Position numbers and translations under genes: made by a program. A DNA stretch of 64,000 nt from contig CAZSGH010000002.1 in NCBI GenBank assembly GCA_964606405.1, positions 1 through 64,000 of the forward strand, in the 5' to 3' direction. The notes beneath the pieces were generated by a model that did no database searches, was not told the origin of the DNA, and saw only the letters and a list, made by a program, of their open reading frames with translations. The stretch is from GCA-002282575 sp964606405. Lineage in GTDB: Bacteria; Pseudomonadota; Gammaproteobacteria; Thiomicrospirales; Thiomicrospiraceae. Of the stretch, positions 7,485-15,891 are shown one piece after another (the stretch's first letter is position 1; every line of letters starts with the position of its first letter).

Positions 7485-10016
7485 TTAAACCAATTCAATC
7501 GCTAGGCTTTCTAGTTTTTCCTGAGCCGTCGCAGGACGCAATTGTCCGCGCTCACGTAAATAAAGCTGCTCTGGGTCTTTGGCATCGTCGTTAACGAAGT
7601 TGTAGAAAAGTTTTGCCTTTTCTGGATCATCGACCACTTGTTGCCAATCGCATTGATAGGTATCCACTAACGCCTGCATTTGCATTTCTAAATGCATTCC
7701 AATCCCTAAACTATCTTCGATGACAACCTGACGCAAATAATCAATACCGCCTTCTAAATTACCCAACCAAGTCGCTGTACGCTCTAAACGTCCAGCGGTT
7801 TGAATGTAAAACATGATAAAACGGTCGATATATTTGTATAAGGTCGCTTCGTCCAAATCGACGGCGAATAAGTCAGCATGACGTGGTTTCATGCCACCAT
7901 TACCGCAGACAAATAAATTCCAACCGTTTTCCGTCGCAATCACGCCAATGTCTTTCGCTTGTGCTTCGGCACATTCACGGGTACAGCCAGAGACGCCCAT
8001 TTTCATTTTGTGCGGTGAGCGCACACCCTTGTAACGATTTTCTAAATCAATCGCCATCTTGACCGAATCCAACATGCCATAACGACACCAAGTCGACCCA
8101 ACACACGACTTCACGGTACGAAGTGCTTTGGCATACGCCTGACCCGACTCAAAGCCTGCATCGATTAAGCGTTGCCAAATGGTCGGCATATCGGGTAGTT
8201 TCGCGCCAAACAAGACAATGCGCTGACCACCATTAATTTTGGTGTAAAGCTGATAATCCTTAGCGACCTGCCCCAACACAATAAGTTTATCGGGTGTAAT
8301 CTCGCCCCCAGGGACACGAGGAATAATGGAATAAGTACCATCTTTTTGCATATTACCCAAGTAACGGTCGTTGGTGTCTTGCAGCGGAATATTTTTCTTA
8401 TCCAAAGCGTAAGCATTCCACACCGAGCCTAAAATCGAGCCAATCGCTGGTTTACAAATATCACAGCCATGCCCTTCGCCATGCGCGTGCAATACCGAGG
8501 AAAAATCTTTATGTCCTTCGACCTTAACGATATGGTAAAGCTCTTGACGCGAATACGGGAAATGCTCACAAATCGCTTTGCTCACTTCCACCCCACGTTT
8601 AGCCAGTTCACTATTCACGACTGAGGTGACTAATTGCGTGCAACCCCCACAGCCAGTACAGGCTTTGGTGGCATTTTTGACATCTGCCAAACAGGTTGCA
8701 CCCTCATCAATCGCAGCGATGATTTTGCCTTTACTGACATCGTAGCAAGAACACAATTGCGCCGTATCGGGTAAGGCATCGGCACCAAAAGCTGGCTTAG
8801 ACCCCGAACGCGCTGGCAAAATCAAATCATCAGGATGCTCTGGCAAATCCATATCGTTGAGTTTTAATTGCAGCAAATTGCCGTAATCATCGACATCGCC
8901 AACCAGCACGGCACCGAGCAACTTTTTACCATCACTCGATACCACCAGTTTCTTGTACACTTCTTGCGGACCATTTTCGTAGATGTACGACTTAGCTGCT
9001 TCATCAGTGCCATGTGGATCACCAATGGACGCCACATCGACACCCATCAGCTTCAACTTGGTGGACATATCTGCCCCAGCAAAGGCTGCTGGCTTATGAT
9101 TGAGCTGATCGACTACCACCTGTGCCATCGCATAGCCAGGCGCAACCAAGCCGTAAATCATACCACCATGTAGCGCACATTCACCGATGGCATACACATG
9201 CGCTGCGCTGGTCTGACACTGATCGTTAATGACAATACCCCCACGCGCCCCCATCGCAATACCAGACTGCTTTGCCAACTCATCGCGCGGACGAATACCT
9301 GCTGAAAAAAGAATAAAATCGGTTTCTAAGCTTTCACCATCGTTAAACACCATTTTATGACGCGCTGTTTCGCCATCTTCAATAATTTTTGTTCCCTTAC
9401 TGGTATGAATTTTTACACCCAACTTCTCGATTTTGCGACGCAACATGCTCGCACCACCATTATCGAGCTGAACAGGCATAAGTCGTGGCGCAAACTCAAC
9501 GACATGCGTTTGCAAACCCAAATCGACCAATGCCTTCGCCGCTTCTAAACCGAGCAATCCTCCGCCAACCACGACCCCAATTTTGCTGCGGGTTGCAGCT
9601 TCTTTCATCGCCTCTAAATCTTCGATGGTACGATAGACCAAACACGCATCGCGGTTATTACCTTCTATCGGCGGCACAAAGGGATAAGAACCTGTTGCCA
9701 ACACCAACTTATCGTAAGTCATACTGATGCCAGAAGCCGTAGTGATGGTTTGTGCTGCGCTATCAATTGCCACCACTTTTTCATTTAAGCGAATATCGAT
9801 GCCATTGGCTTCATAAAAACCAGTCGGAACTAGCGACAAATCCTCAGCCGTTTTGCCACTAAAATAAGATGATAAATACACCCGATCGTAAGCCACACGC
9901 GGCTCTTCACCAAACACTGTCACCGCATAATCAGCAAAAGCAGATGAATTAACCAACTTATCCAAAAAGGCATGACCGACCATGCCATTACCCACCACCA
10001 CTAACTTCTTTTTCAT
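7485..10016 (-). CDS. nirB: Nitrite reductase (NADH) large subunit NirB
   Basis: This 843-residue enzyme has the full NirB layout. An FAD/NADH domain starts with VVVGNGMVGH and has an NAD-binding VVGGGLLGLEAAKAL. A BFD-like [2Fe-2S] segment follows, with CSCYDVSKG, CTGCGGC and GCDICKP. The sulfite/nitrite reductase half ends with the siroheme-[4Fe-4S] ligands in KSCVGSTWC (CX5C) and CTREC (CX3C). It reduces nitrite by six electrons to ammonium with NADH. I start at the ATG at 10016, which follows an AGAGAGAG-type ribosome site and gives the normal MKKKLVVVGNG N-terminus. The ATG 16 codons upstream lies inside the preceding gene. Confidence 0.95.
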   Translation of the reverse strand: MKKKLVVVGNGMVGHAFLDKLVNSSAFADYAVTVFGEEPRVAYDRVYLSSYFSGKTAEDLSLVPTGFYEANGIDIRLNEKVVAIDSAAQTITTASGISMTYDKLVLATGSYPFVPPIEGNNRDACLVYRTIEDLEAMKEAATRSKIGVVVGGGLLGLEAAKALVDLGLQTHVVEFAPRLMPVQLDNGGASMLRRKIEKLGVKIHTSKGTKIIEDGETARHKMVFNDGESLETDFILFSAGIRPRDELAKQSGIAMGARGGIVINDQCQTSAAHVYAIGECALHGGMIYGLVAPGYAMAQVVVDQLNHKPAAFAGADMSTKLKLMGVDVASIGDPHGTDEAAKSYIYENGPQEVYKKLVVSSDGKKLLGAVLVGDVDDYGNLLQLKLNDMDLPEHPDDLILPARSGSKPAFGADALPDTAQLCSCYDVSKGKIIAAIDEGATCLADVKNATKACTGCGGCTQLVTSVVNSELAKRGVEVSKAICEHFPYSRQELYHIVKVEGHKDFSSVLHAHGEGHGCDICKPAIGSILGSVWNAYALDKKNIPLQDTNDRYLGNMQKDGTYSIIPRVPGGEITPDKLIVLGQVAKDYQLYTKINGGQRIVLFGAKLPDMPTIWQRLIDAGFESGQAYAKALRTVKSCVGSTWCRYGMLDSVKMAIDLENRYKGVRSPHKMKMGVSGCTRECAEAQAKDIGVIATENGWNLFVCGNGGMKPRHADLFAVDLDEATLYKYIDRFIMFYIQTAGRLERTATWLGNLEGGIDYLRQVVIEDSLGIGMHLEMQMQALVDTYQCDWQQVVDDPEKAKLFYNFVNDDAKDPEQLYLRERGQLRPATAQEKLESLAIELV

Positions 10017-10029
10017 ATCTAACTCTCTC

Positions 10030-11235
10030 TTACTGGCCAAATACCAATTCGGCACGCTGTGCAACCGACACAGGCATCGCTTGCTGATATTGATTAAAAA
10101 TGGTCTGTGCTTGATTGATATTGCCCAGCAACACCGCCCCCATCACACAACCTTGTGGCGATAACATCACCTTGCGATACACGCCCTTTGCGCCATCTTC
10201 ATAAACCAATGCCTGAGTGTCGCTTTGACCCATCGGATCACCAAAGGCGTAGAGCGTTACACCCGATACCTTTAACTGCGTCGCCGTTGCCAGATTACAA
10301 AAACCATCAACCGCCTCACCCATCAACTGACCAACCAACACCGATACCTGCCGATAAATCGGGGCAACCAAGCCGTAAGTCTGACCATCAAACTCTGAAC
10401 ACTCACCAACAGCATACACATCGTCCACCGAAGTGCGACACTGCCCATCGACGATCACACCACGATTAACGACCAAACCTGCATCGTTGGCCAAAGCACT
10501 ATTCGGTCGAATGCCAATCGCCATGATCACCGCCTGAGCAGCCAAAGTTTCCCCTGAACTGAGCTGAACGGCTTCAACAGAATCAACACCATCAATCGAT
10601 GCCACCTGCGACGACAAGACAAACTGCATGCCCATGCTTTCTAAATGCGTCTGCAATAAAGCACCCGCCGCAACATCTAACTGCTGGCTCATCACTCGAT
10701 TAGAACGATGCACCACCGTAACCTCAAAACCCTGCTTGACCAAACCATAAGCGGCCTCAAGCCCCAACAACCCAGCCCCAACGACGACGATGCGTCCATT
10801 ATTAGGACTGAGTGACAACATGCGTTGCACATCAAACACATCGCGAAAATACATCACGCCTGACAGGTTATTTCCAGCGACATCAACCATGACAGGAAGC
10901 GACCCTGTTGCTAGCACCAGATTATCGTAGTCATGAACATCACCAGTGGCATCGGTTAAGCACTTCGCTTGCGTATCAATTGACACAACCTTTCGACCCG
11001 AAAACCATGTCATATCGTGCTGTTCAAACCAAGCTGCATCATGACTGGTAATGTCATCCAGCGTCGTTTCACCCGATAGCACATGCGACAACTGAATACG
11101 GTTATAACCACCATGCGATTCCTCACCAAACACCACGATCTCGTATCGCTGTTGCGCTTGTCGTTTGACCAACTCATCAAGCAAGCGCACCGCCGCCATC
11201 CCGAGTCCAACAATGATGAGCTTCTGCTTTCTCAT
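10030..11235 (-). CDS. NasC-like FAD/NADH oxidoreductase, probable nitrate reductase electron-transfer subunit
   Basis: This 401-residue protein matches only the flavoprotein half of NirB. It has an FAD-binding IIVGLGMAAVRLL, the YNRIQLSHVLSGE block, an NAD-binding VVVGAGLLGLEAAYGL and a second FAD motif DVYAVGECSEF. It has no BFD cysteines and no siroheme domain. In Klebsiella a NirB-like protein, NasC, passes electrons from NADH to NasA. The position beside nirB in a cluster that lacks any other NasA partner suggests the same job, but no such assignment is proved here. A strong GGAGGTGAT ribosome site precedes it. It lies 137 bp after nrtD, separated by a long quasi-palindrome. Confidence 0.78.
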   Translation of the reverse strand: MRKQKLIIVGLGMAAVRLLDELVKRQAQQRYEIVVFGEESHGGYNRIQLSHVLSGETTLDDITSHDAAWFEQHDMTWFSGRKVVSIDTQAKCLTDATGDVHDYDNLVLATGSLPVMVDVAGNNLSGVMYFRDVFDVQRMLSLSPNNGRIVVVGAGLLGLEAAYGLVKQGFEVTVVHRSNRVMSQQLDVAAGALLQTHLESMGMQFVLSSQVASIDGVDSVEAVQLSSGETLAAQAVIMAIGIRPNSALANDAGLVVNRGVIVDGQCRTSVDDVYAVGECSEFDGQTYGLVAPIYRQVSVLVGQLMGEAVDGFCNLATATQLKVSGVTLYAFGDPMGQSDTQALVYEDGAKGVYRKVMLSPQGCVMGAVLLGNINQAQTIFNQYQQAMPVSVAQRAELVFGQ

Positions 11236-11260
11236 AACATCACCTCCTAACAGATTAAGC

Positions 11261-11370
11261 TGAGCGAGCAGTGAAAATTGCTAGGCGTAGGAGCGCAAAA
11301 CAAGGAATGTACACAAAGTACATGACGCAGGTTGAGCACCGCACAACAACGCAAGGTCACTGCGCAGCCA
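11261..11370. repeat. 110-bp quasi-palindrome between nrtD and the nasC-like gene
   Basis: The region is symmetric about position 11315. The perfect core ATGTAC-ACAAA-GTACAT lies at 11307-11323, and the outer arms (GCAGTG near 11268-11273 and CACTGC near 11358-11363) are at matching distances. Intermediate positions match only partly. It would fold into one long imperfect hairpin in the polycistronic RNA. It could be an intergenic mobile palindrome or an RNA-processing site; no second copy is in the window. Confidence 0.6.
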
Positions 11371-11372
11371 GT

Positions 11373-12170
11373 TTAATGATCGTCTTTACGATGTTTGTCG
11401 TATAAGAAGGTCAACACAGCCTGACGACAACGCAAATATTCAGCATCATTAGCTAACGCCAAACGACTACGAGGACGTTCCAAGTGAACAGATAAAATCT
11501 CACCGACCGTCGCCGCAGGGCCATTGGTCATCATCACAATTTTGTCCGACAGCAATACTGCTTCATCGACATCGTGCGTCACCATAACAACTGTTGTGTT
11601 AATTTCGGCACAAATTTTCATCAACTCATCTTGTAGATGGGCGCGGGTTAAGGCATCTAACGCACCGAATGGCTCATCCATCAGCAACACTTTTGGCTGC
11701 ATGGCAAGCGCACGCGCAATCCCCACCCGTTGCTTCATACCACCCGAAATTTCATTCGGACGTTTATGTGCCGCATGATCCATATGCACTAGCTTGAGAT
11801 TGTAATTGACCCAATCATCTTTCTCGGCTTTGGTTTTTGTTTTAGCAAAAACCGAATCGACAGCCAGCATCACGTTTTCATATACCGTCAACCAAGGTAA
11901 TAACGAATGGTTCTGAAAGACCACTGCCCGCTCAGGACCAGGACCTGAAATTTCACGATCTGCGCACAGAGCAACCCCTTCAGAGGCAGGATACAAGCCA
12001 GCAATAATGTTCAACACCGTTGACTTACCGCAACCTGAGTGTCCAATAATCGACACAAACTCGCCTTGCTTAATGTTAATGCTCACATCTTTAAGTGCTG
12101 TAAATGCCCCAGACTTAGTGTGAAACGTCATCTCAATGTTTTCTAACGAAACAAATTTATCTAGGTTCAT
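11373..12170 (-). CDS. nrtD: Nitrate ABC transporter ATP-binding protein
   Basis: This 265-residue ATPase has Walker A GHSGCGKST, signature ISGGMKQRVGIARAL, Walker B VLLMDEPFGALD and the switch His in VTHDVDEAV. This is the NrtD/SsuB/TauB subgroup of ABC ATPases. It powers the permease encoded 4 bp upstream and works with NrtA. The substrate (nitrate, possibly nitrite) is inferred from the surrounding nitrate and nitrite reductase genes rather than from the ATPase itself. Confidence 0.88.
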   Translation of the reverse strand: MNLDKFVSLENIEMTFHTKSGAFTALKDVSINIKQGEFVSIIGHSGCGKSTVLNIIAGLYPASEGVALCADREISGPGPERAVVFQNHSLLPWLTVYENVMLAVDSVFAKTKTKAEKDDWVNYNLKLVHMDHAAHKRPNEISGGMKQRVGIARALAMQPKVLLMDEPFGALDALTRAHLQDELMKICAEINTTVVMVTHDVDEAVLLSDKIVMMTNGPAATVGEILSVHLERPRSRLALANDAEYLRCRQAVLTFLYDKHRKDDH

Positions 12171-12174
12171 CTTC

Positions 12175-12960
12175 TTATTCTCCGTAGCTAAAGCGTTGCG
12201 CCAACCAGACCAAAGCAGCTTCTAACATCAAACCAATCATCCCGATGACAATAATGGCAACCAAAATGTGCGCGACATTTAAGTTATTCCACTCATCCCA
12301 CACCCAGAACCCGATACCAACACCACCAGTCAGCATTTCGGCGGCGACAATCACTAGCCACGCTACACCAATCGCCAAACGAACCCCTGTGAGCAAGTAT
12401 GGCAATACGGCAGGAATCATAATTTTGGTCATAATTTGCCATTCGCTTAGGCGCAAAACTTTTGCCACGTTCATATAATCTGATGGCACACGCGACACAC
12501 CGACAGCGGTATTAATAATCATCGGCCAGATACTGGAGATAAAAATCACCCAAATCGCCGCCCAATGCGTCGAGTTAAAAATCAACAACCCCAATGGCAA
12601 CCAAGCTAATGGCGACACAGGGCGCAACAAACTAATAATCGGATTAAACGCACGAGAGGCAAACAACGAACGACCAATCCAAAAGCCTAAGGGAATACCG
12701 ATCAATGCTGCCAGCCCAAACCCTAGCCCAACACGACCCAATGAATACATAATGTTCCAACCGATTCCCTTGTCATTAGGACCATTGTCATAGAAAGGAT
12801 CAGAAAACAACTCCACTCCTGCCGTCCAAGTCACAGCTGGCGTAGGGATTTTTCCATCGGTTGCCGTCGACACGCCCGACCACAACAAAATAAAAAACAG
12901 GATGCCTAATAATGTTGGCGCCAACCACAACAAAAAGGACTTCAATTGCATTTGCGACAT
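12175..12960 (-). CDS. nrtB: Nitrate ABC transporter permease
   Basis: This 261-residue inner-membrane protein has about six hydrophobic segments and the EAA-loop region typical of BPD_transp_1 permeases (MNVAKVLRLSEWQIMTKIMIPAVLPYLLTGVRLAIG). The conserved GVGIGFWVWDEWN segment near the C-terminus is usual in NrtB. It forms the channel for nitrate brought by NrtA and driven by the downstream ATPase. It lies 79 bp after nrtA, with a hairpin in the gap, and 4 bp before nrtD. Confidence 0.9.
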   Translation of the reverse strand: MSQMQLKSFLLWLAPTLLGILFFILLWSGVSTATDGKIPTPAVTWTAGVELFSDPFYDNGPNDKGIGWNIMYSLGRVGLGFGLAALIGIPLGFWIGRSLFASRAFNPIISLLRPVSPLAWLPLGLLIFNSTHWAAIWVIFISSIWPMIINTAVGVSRVPSDYMNVAKVLRLSEWQIMTKIMIPAVLPYLLTGVRLAIGVAWLVIVAAEMLTGGVGIGFWVWDEWNNLNVAHILVAIIVIGMIGLMLEAALVWLAQRFSYGE

Positions 12961-12987
12961 AGCAAACTCCTAAATACAAGGCATAGG

Positions 12988-13020
12988 CTGCCCAACCCAT
13001 GCGTAACATGGGGTAGACAG
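12988..13020 (-). promoter_or_regulatory. Hairpin between nrtA and nrtB
   Basis: CCCATG and CATGGG flank the loop CGTAA (12996-13012), with weaker outer pairing (CTG and CAG). No U-run follows on the minus strand, so it is not a terminator. Hairpins after the binding-protein gene often protect its mRNA and set the ratio of binding protein to permease; that role is inferred. Confidence 0.45.
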
Positions 13021-13039
13021 GCTCAAAACGAACTAAAAA

Positions 13040-14338
13040 TTAGGCTTTAATAGCGAAAGAAGCGGCATAAGCTGCTGGATTAGAACCATCCCACACCTTG
13101 CCATCCATCAACTTAGAAGAACGCATATCAGAGCTTGGCAACGAAACTTTTGCCATAGCCGCTGCGTCTTTGTAGACATCGATACGGTTAACCGATTTAG
13201 CCACTGCTAAATAATCAGGATCAGTTTTCAACAACCCCCAACGCTTATGCTGCGTCATGAACCACATCGCATCGGACAAATACGGGAAGTTAACCGCACC
13301 ATCGCTGAAAAATTTCATGTAGTTTTTATCATCCCACGTTTTACCCGCGCCATTGTCATAGTGCCCTTCTAAACGACCATCAATGACATTCACTTCGGTA
13401 TTCACATAAGATTTCGCAGCAATAATTTCTGCTGTTTCACGACGATTGCTCATCTGATCGATATATTTAGAAGCATCTAAAATGGCAGCAACTAACGCAC
13501 GCGCGGTATTCGGATATTGATCGACCCAAGCCTTGGTTGTGCCCAATACTTTTTCGGGATGATCCTGCCAAATATCTTGTGTGGTTGTCGCCGTAAAGCC
13601 AATCTTGTCCATAATGGCACGCGCATTCCACGGCTCACCCACACAATAACCGTCCATATTACCAACACGCATATTGGCAACCATTTGGGGCGGCGGTACC
13701 ACAATGTTTTTGACATCGGCAATGGGATTAATATCGTTCGCGGCTAACCAATAGTTCAACCACATGGCATGCGTTCCCGTCGGGAAGGTTTGCGCAAAGG
13801 TATATTCACGCTTATCGCTGGTAATTAACTTGCGCAGGCTTTGCCCATCCATCACGCCTTTATCTTTGAGCGCATTCGATAAGGTAATAGCCTGACCATT
13901 GTTATTCAATGTCATCAATACCGACATGTCTTTTTGCGGACCACCGACACCCATTTGCAAACCGTAAATTAATCCATAAAGCACATGCGAAGCATCCAAT
14001 TCGCCATTCGTTAATTTATCGCGGACAGCAGCCCAAGAAGCCTCTTTCGATGGGATGATATTAATACCATATTTTTTATCAAATCCCTTAACAGAAGCCA
14101 TCACCACACTGGCACAATCAGTTAAGGGAATAAAGCCAACTTTAACATCTGTTTTTTCGGGTGCATCAGATCCTGCCGCCCATGCCCCGATACGTACCCC
14201 AGGGGAAACCAAACTCATAAACGCAGCTCCTGTTAATAGTGCCCCGCCTTTAATAAAACTGCGACGAGACATACCCGTTGCCGCTGTATCTACCACCGAA
14301 GCACCTAAGTGTGATCCAATATCCTTCTTGTCATTCAT
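13040..14338 (-). CDS. nrtA: Nitrate ABC transporter substrate-binding protein NrtA (Tat-exported)
   Basis: This 432-residue protein has a twin-arginine signal near residues 25-50 (MSRRSFIKGGALLTGAAFMS). A CmpA/NrtA-type solute-binding fold follows, recognised from DVKVGFIPLTDCASVVMASV, the THAMWLNYWLAANDINP block and MDGYCVGEPWNARA. It captures nitrate in the periplasm for NrtB-NrtD. I start at the ATG at 14338, preceded by AGGGAGAGAC; the ATG nine codons upstream lies closer to the leader terminator and lacks a good ribosome site. It is first in the operon, behind a sigma-54-like promoter and an ANTAR-type leader. Confidence 0.92.
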   Translation of the reverse strand: MNDKKDIGSHLGASVVDTAATGMSRRSFIKGGALLTGAAFMSLVSPGVRIGAWAAGSDAPEKTDVKVGFIPLTDCASVVMASVKGFDKKYGINIIPSKEASWAAVRDKLTNGELDASHVLYGLIYGLQMGVGGPQKDMSVLMTLNNNGQAITLSNALKDKGVMDGQSLRKLITSDKREYTFAQTFPTGTHAMWLNYWLAANDINPIADVKNIVVPPPQMVANMRVGNMDGYCVGEPWNARAIMDKIGFTATTTQDIWQDHPEKVLGTTKAWVDQYPNTARALVAAILDASKYIDQMSNRRETAEIIAAKSYVNTEVNVIDGRLEGHYDNGAGKTWDDKNYMKFFSDGAVNFPYLSDAMWFMTQHKRWGLLKTDPDYLAVAKSVNRIDVYKDAAAMAKVSLPSSDMRSSKLMDGKVWDGSNPAAYAASFAIKA

Positions 14339-14360
14339 GACAGTCTCTCCCTTTGATAAA

Positions 14361-14418
14361 AACAAAAAAGGCGTTCAACCACTCAACTTCTTTGACTAAG
14401 AAGGAGTAGCTGAACGCC
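14361..14418 (-). terminator. Leader terminator upstream of nrtA (attenuator)
   Basis: On the minus strand GGCGUUCA (14411-14418) pairs with UGAACGCC (14370-14377), enclosing a CUUCUU/AAGAAG hairpin, and is followed by UUUUUUGUUUUU. It ends 22 bases before the nrtA start codon. As upstream of nasA, its 5' arm overlaps leader hairpin 2. Confidence 0.8.
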
Positions 14419-14448
14419 TTTGTTCAGGTAACGAATCGTCATTGATCC
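14410..14448 (-). promoter_or_regulatory. ANTAR-type antitermination leader of nrtA (two hexaloop hairpins)
   Basis: On the minus strand hairpin 1 is GGAUC-AAUGAC-GAUUC (14433-14448, extendable by three weaker pairs) and hairpin 2 is CUGAAC-AAAGGC-GUUCAG (14410-14427). Hairpin 2 is identical to that of the nasA leader. Both loops have A at position 1 and G at position 4. The stem of hairpin 1 differs from that in nasA while loop positions 1 and 4 are kept, which argues for selection on the RNA structure. Confidence 0.82.
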
Positions 14449-14469
14449 GCCATTAATGTTTTAATTTAA

Positions 14470-14485
14470 GCCAATTTTACACCAA
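14470..14485 (-). promoter_or_regulatory. Probable sigma-54 promoter for the nrtA operon
   Basis: The minus strand reads TTGGTGTAAAATTGGC, with GG and GC 10 bases apart as sigma-54 requires, but it departs from TGGCAC and TTGC at several positions. A start near 14458 would begin the RNA about ten bases before leader hairpin 1, the same arrangement as at nasA. Confidence 0.6.
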
Positions 14486-14578
14486 TACAAATATAAGGCT
14501 TAACTATCATATAGATAATTAAAAATAAACAACCAACAAAAATAAAATAACACGAAAAAATAACTAAAATAAAAAGAA

Positions 14579-14587
14579 TTGCACCAA
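14579..14587. promoter_or_regulatory. Possible NtrC-type enhancer box upstream of nrtA
   Basis: TTGCACCAA lies about 122 bp before the predicted start site, matching the box and spacing seen at nasA. Only one NtrC half site (TGCACCA) is visible. The surrounding 14490-14640 is very A-rich and has no other structure I can support. Confidence 0.4.
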
Positions 14588-14671
14588 AATAATATTTTAG
14601 CCATGAAAATACAATAAAAGCAATTTAAGATGCTACAATAGCGTAACTATACTATGTAACGGAACCCTGTC

Positions 14672-15871
14672 ATGCCAGATACAGACAGTATCGAACAGAT
14701 CTTAGCAGAATCAAGATTGGTTGTTCATCTACAACCCATTACCGCCATCAGCGGACGCACTGTATTTGGTTTTGAGTCACTCATTAGAGGCATTGATAAA
14801 AGCGGAAACCTCATTCCACCATTTAGCCTCTTCGAAATGGCAAGAAATAAAGGAATGACGCTTGAACTAGACAAGCTAGCCAGAACGCTTGCTGTGCAAG
14901 CATTCGAACCCTTATGGCAACAAGACAAAAAACGCATCTTATTCGTCAATTTTGAACCCAAGCTCATCGAAAATTTTGAGACAGGAAACTCCCTATTTTA
15001 CGGTGAACTACAAAAAGCAGGCATCCCTTACCAAAATATCGTACTTGAAGTTAAAGAGGACGAAATCAGCGATACAAGCAAACTGAAAGACTTCTGCAAT
15101 CACTATCGCGAACTTGGCTTTAATATCGCCCTAGACGACTTTGGCTCTGGACAATCTAGCTTTGACAGAATTGCCATCGTGCGACCAGATATCATTAAAA
15201 TCGATCGCAGCCTGATGACCAATATTAGCCAAAATCAAATTCATCAAGAAATCGTCAATGCCATCTGCAAAATGTGTCAAAACATTGGTGCGTTAGCATT
15301 AGCAGAGGGCGTAGAAACATTAGATGAAACTGTTTTTGCCATTGCGCACGGCGCACTGCTCATGCAAGGCTATTACTTCGCCAAACCCAGTTGCAATCCG
15401 CTAGACAACCAATTAAGCGAAAAAGTTAGCGCAGTACAACACAGCTATGCAGAAATGATGGGCAACTTACAACTTGAGATGAGCAGAGTTCACAAAATGG
15501 CAAAACAGGTAGAAGATCGATTTTTAACAATCATGAACACCATCGAAACAATTGAGCACTGGGAAAGCTTCGCACAGCCACTCTTAACGGCCTGCCCCAG
15601 CATAGAAGCCATTTACCTCATCGACGAACACAACAAACAAGTTGGCTCAACACTGATTAAAAGCCAAACACGCGCCTTGTACGAACCAACACCACACGGA
15701 CACGATTACTCACTTAAAGCTTACTACGTTCGCGCACGCAATGCGATCAATGGCAGACATTTAACACGCCCTTACCTATCTCTGGCATCAGGCAGCCTAT
15801 GTCGCACACACGCTTCCTGCATTTCGGTCAAGCAAAGTTCCTTTGTGCTCTGTGTTGATTTTGCGGTTTAA
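14672..15871 (+). CDS. EAL-domain cyclic-di-GMP phosphodiesterase with C-terminal sensor-like domain
   Basis: This 399-residue cytoplasmic protein has an EAL domain at about residues 8-245. The catalytic set looks intact: ESLIRG (the EAL motif as ESL), the Asn in FVNFEP, LEVKEDE, ALDDFGSG, IKIDRS and LAEGVET. It should therefore hydrolyse c-di-GMP, though a binding-only role cannot be excluded. A helical linker (about 250-290) leads to a domain ending in HLTRPYLSLASGSLCRTHAS, which resembles Cache/PAS-like sensor domains that follow EAL in some proteins. It has no GGDEF domain. It sits between the nitrate operons and the NasT-like gene, divergent from nrtA and convergent with nasT. Confidence 0.85.
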   Translation: MPDTDSIEQILAESRLVVHLQPITAISGRTVFGFESLIRGIDKSGNLIPPFSLFEMARNKGMTLELDKLARTLAVQAFEPLWQQDKKRILFVNFEPKLIENFETGNSLFYGELQKAGIPYQNIVLEVKEDEISDTSKLKDFCNHYRELGFNIALDDFGSGQSSFDRIAIVRPDIIKIDRSLMTNISQNQIHQEIVNAICKMCQNIGALALAEGVETLDETVFAIAHGALLMQGYYFAKPSCNPLDNQLSEKVSAVQHSYAEMMGNLQLEMSRVHKMAKQVEDRFLTIMNTIETIEHWESFAQPLLTACPSIEAIYLIDEHNKQVGSTLIKSQTRALYEPTPHGHDYSLKAYYVRARNAINGRHLTRPYLSLASGSLCRTHASCISVKQSSFVLCVDFAV

Positions 15872-15891
15872 GCAGCACGAAACACTATCCA

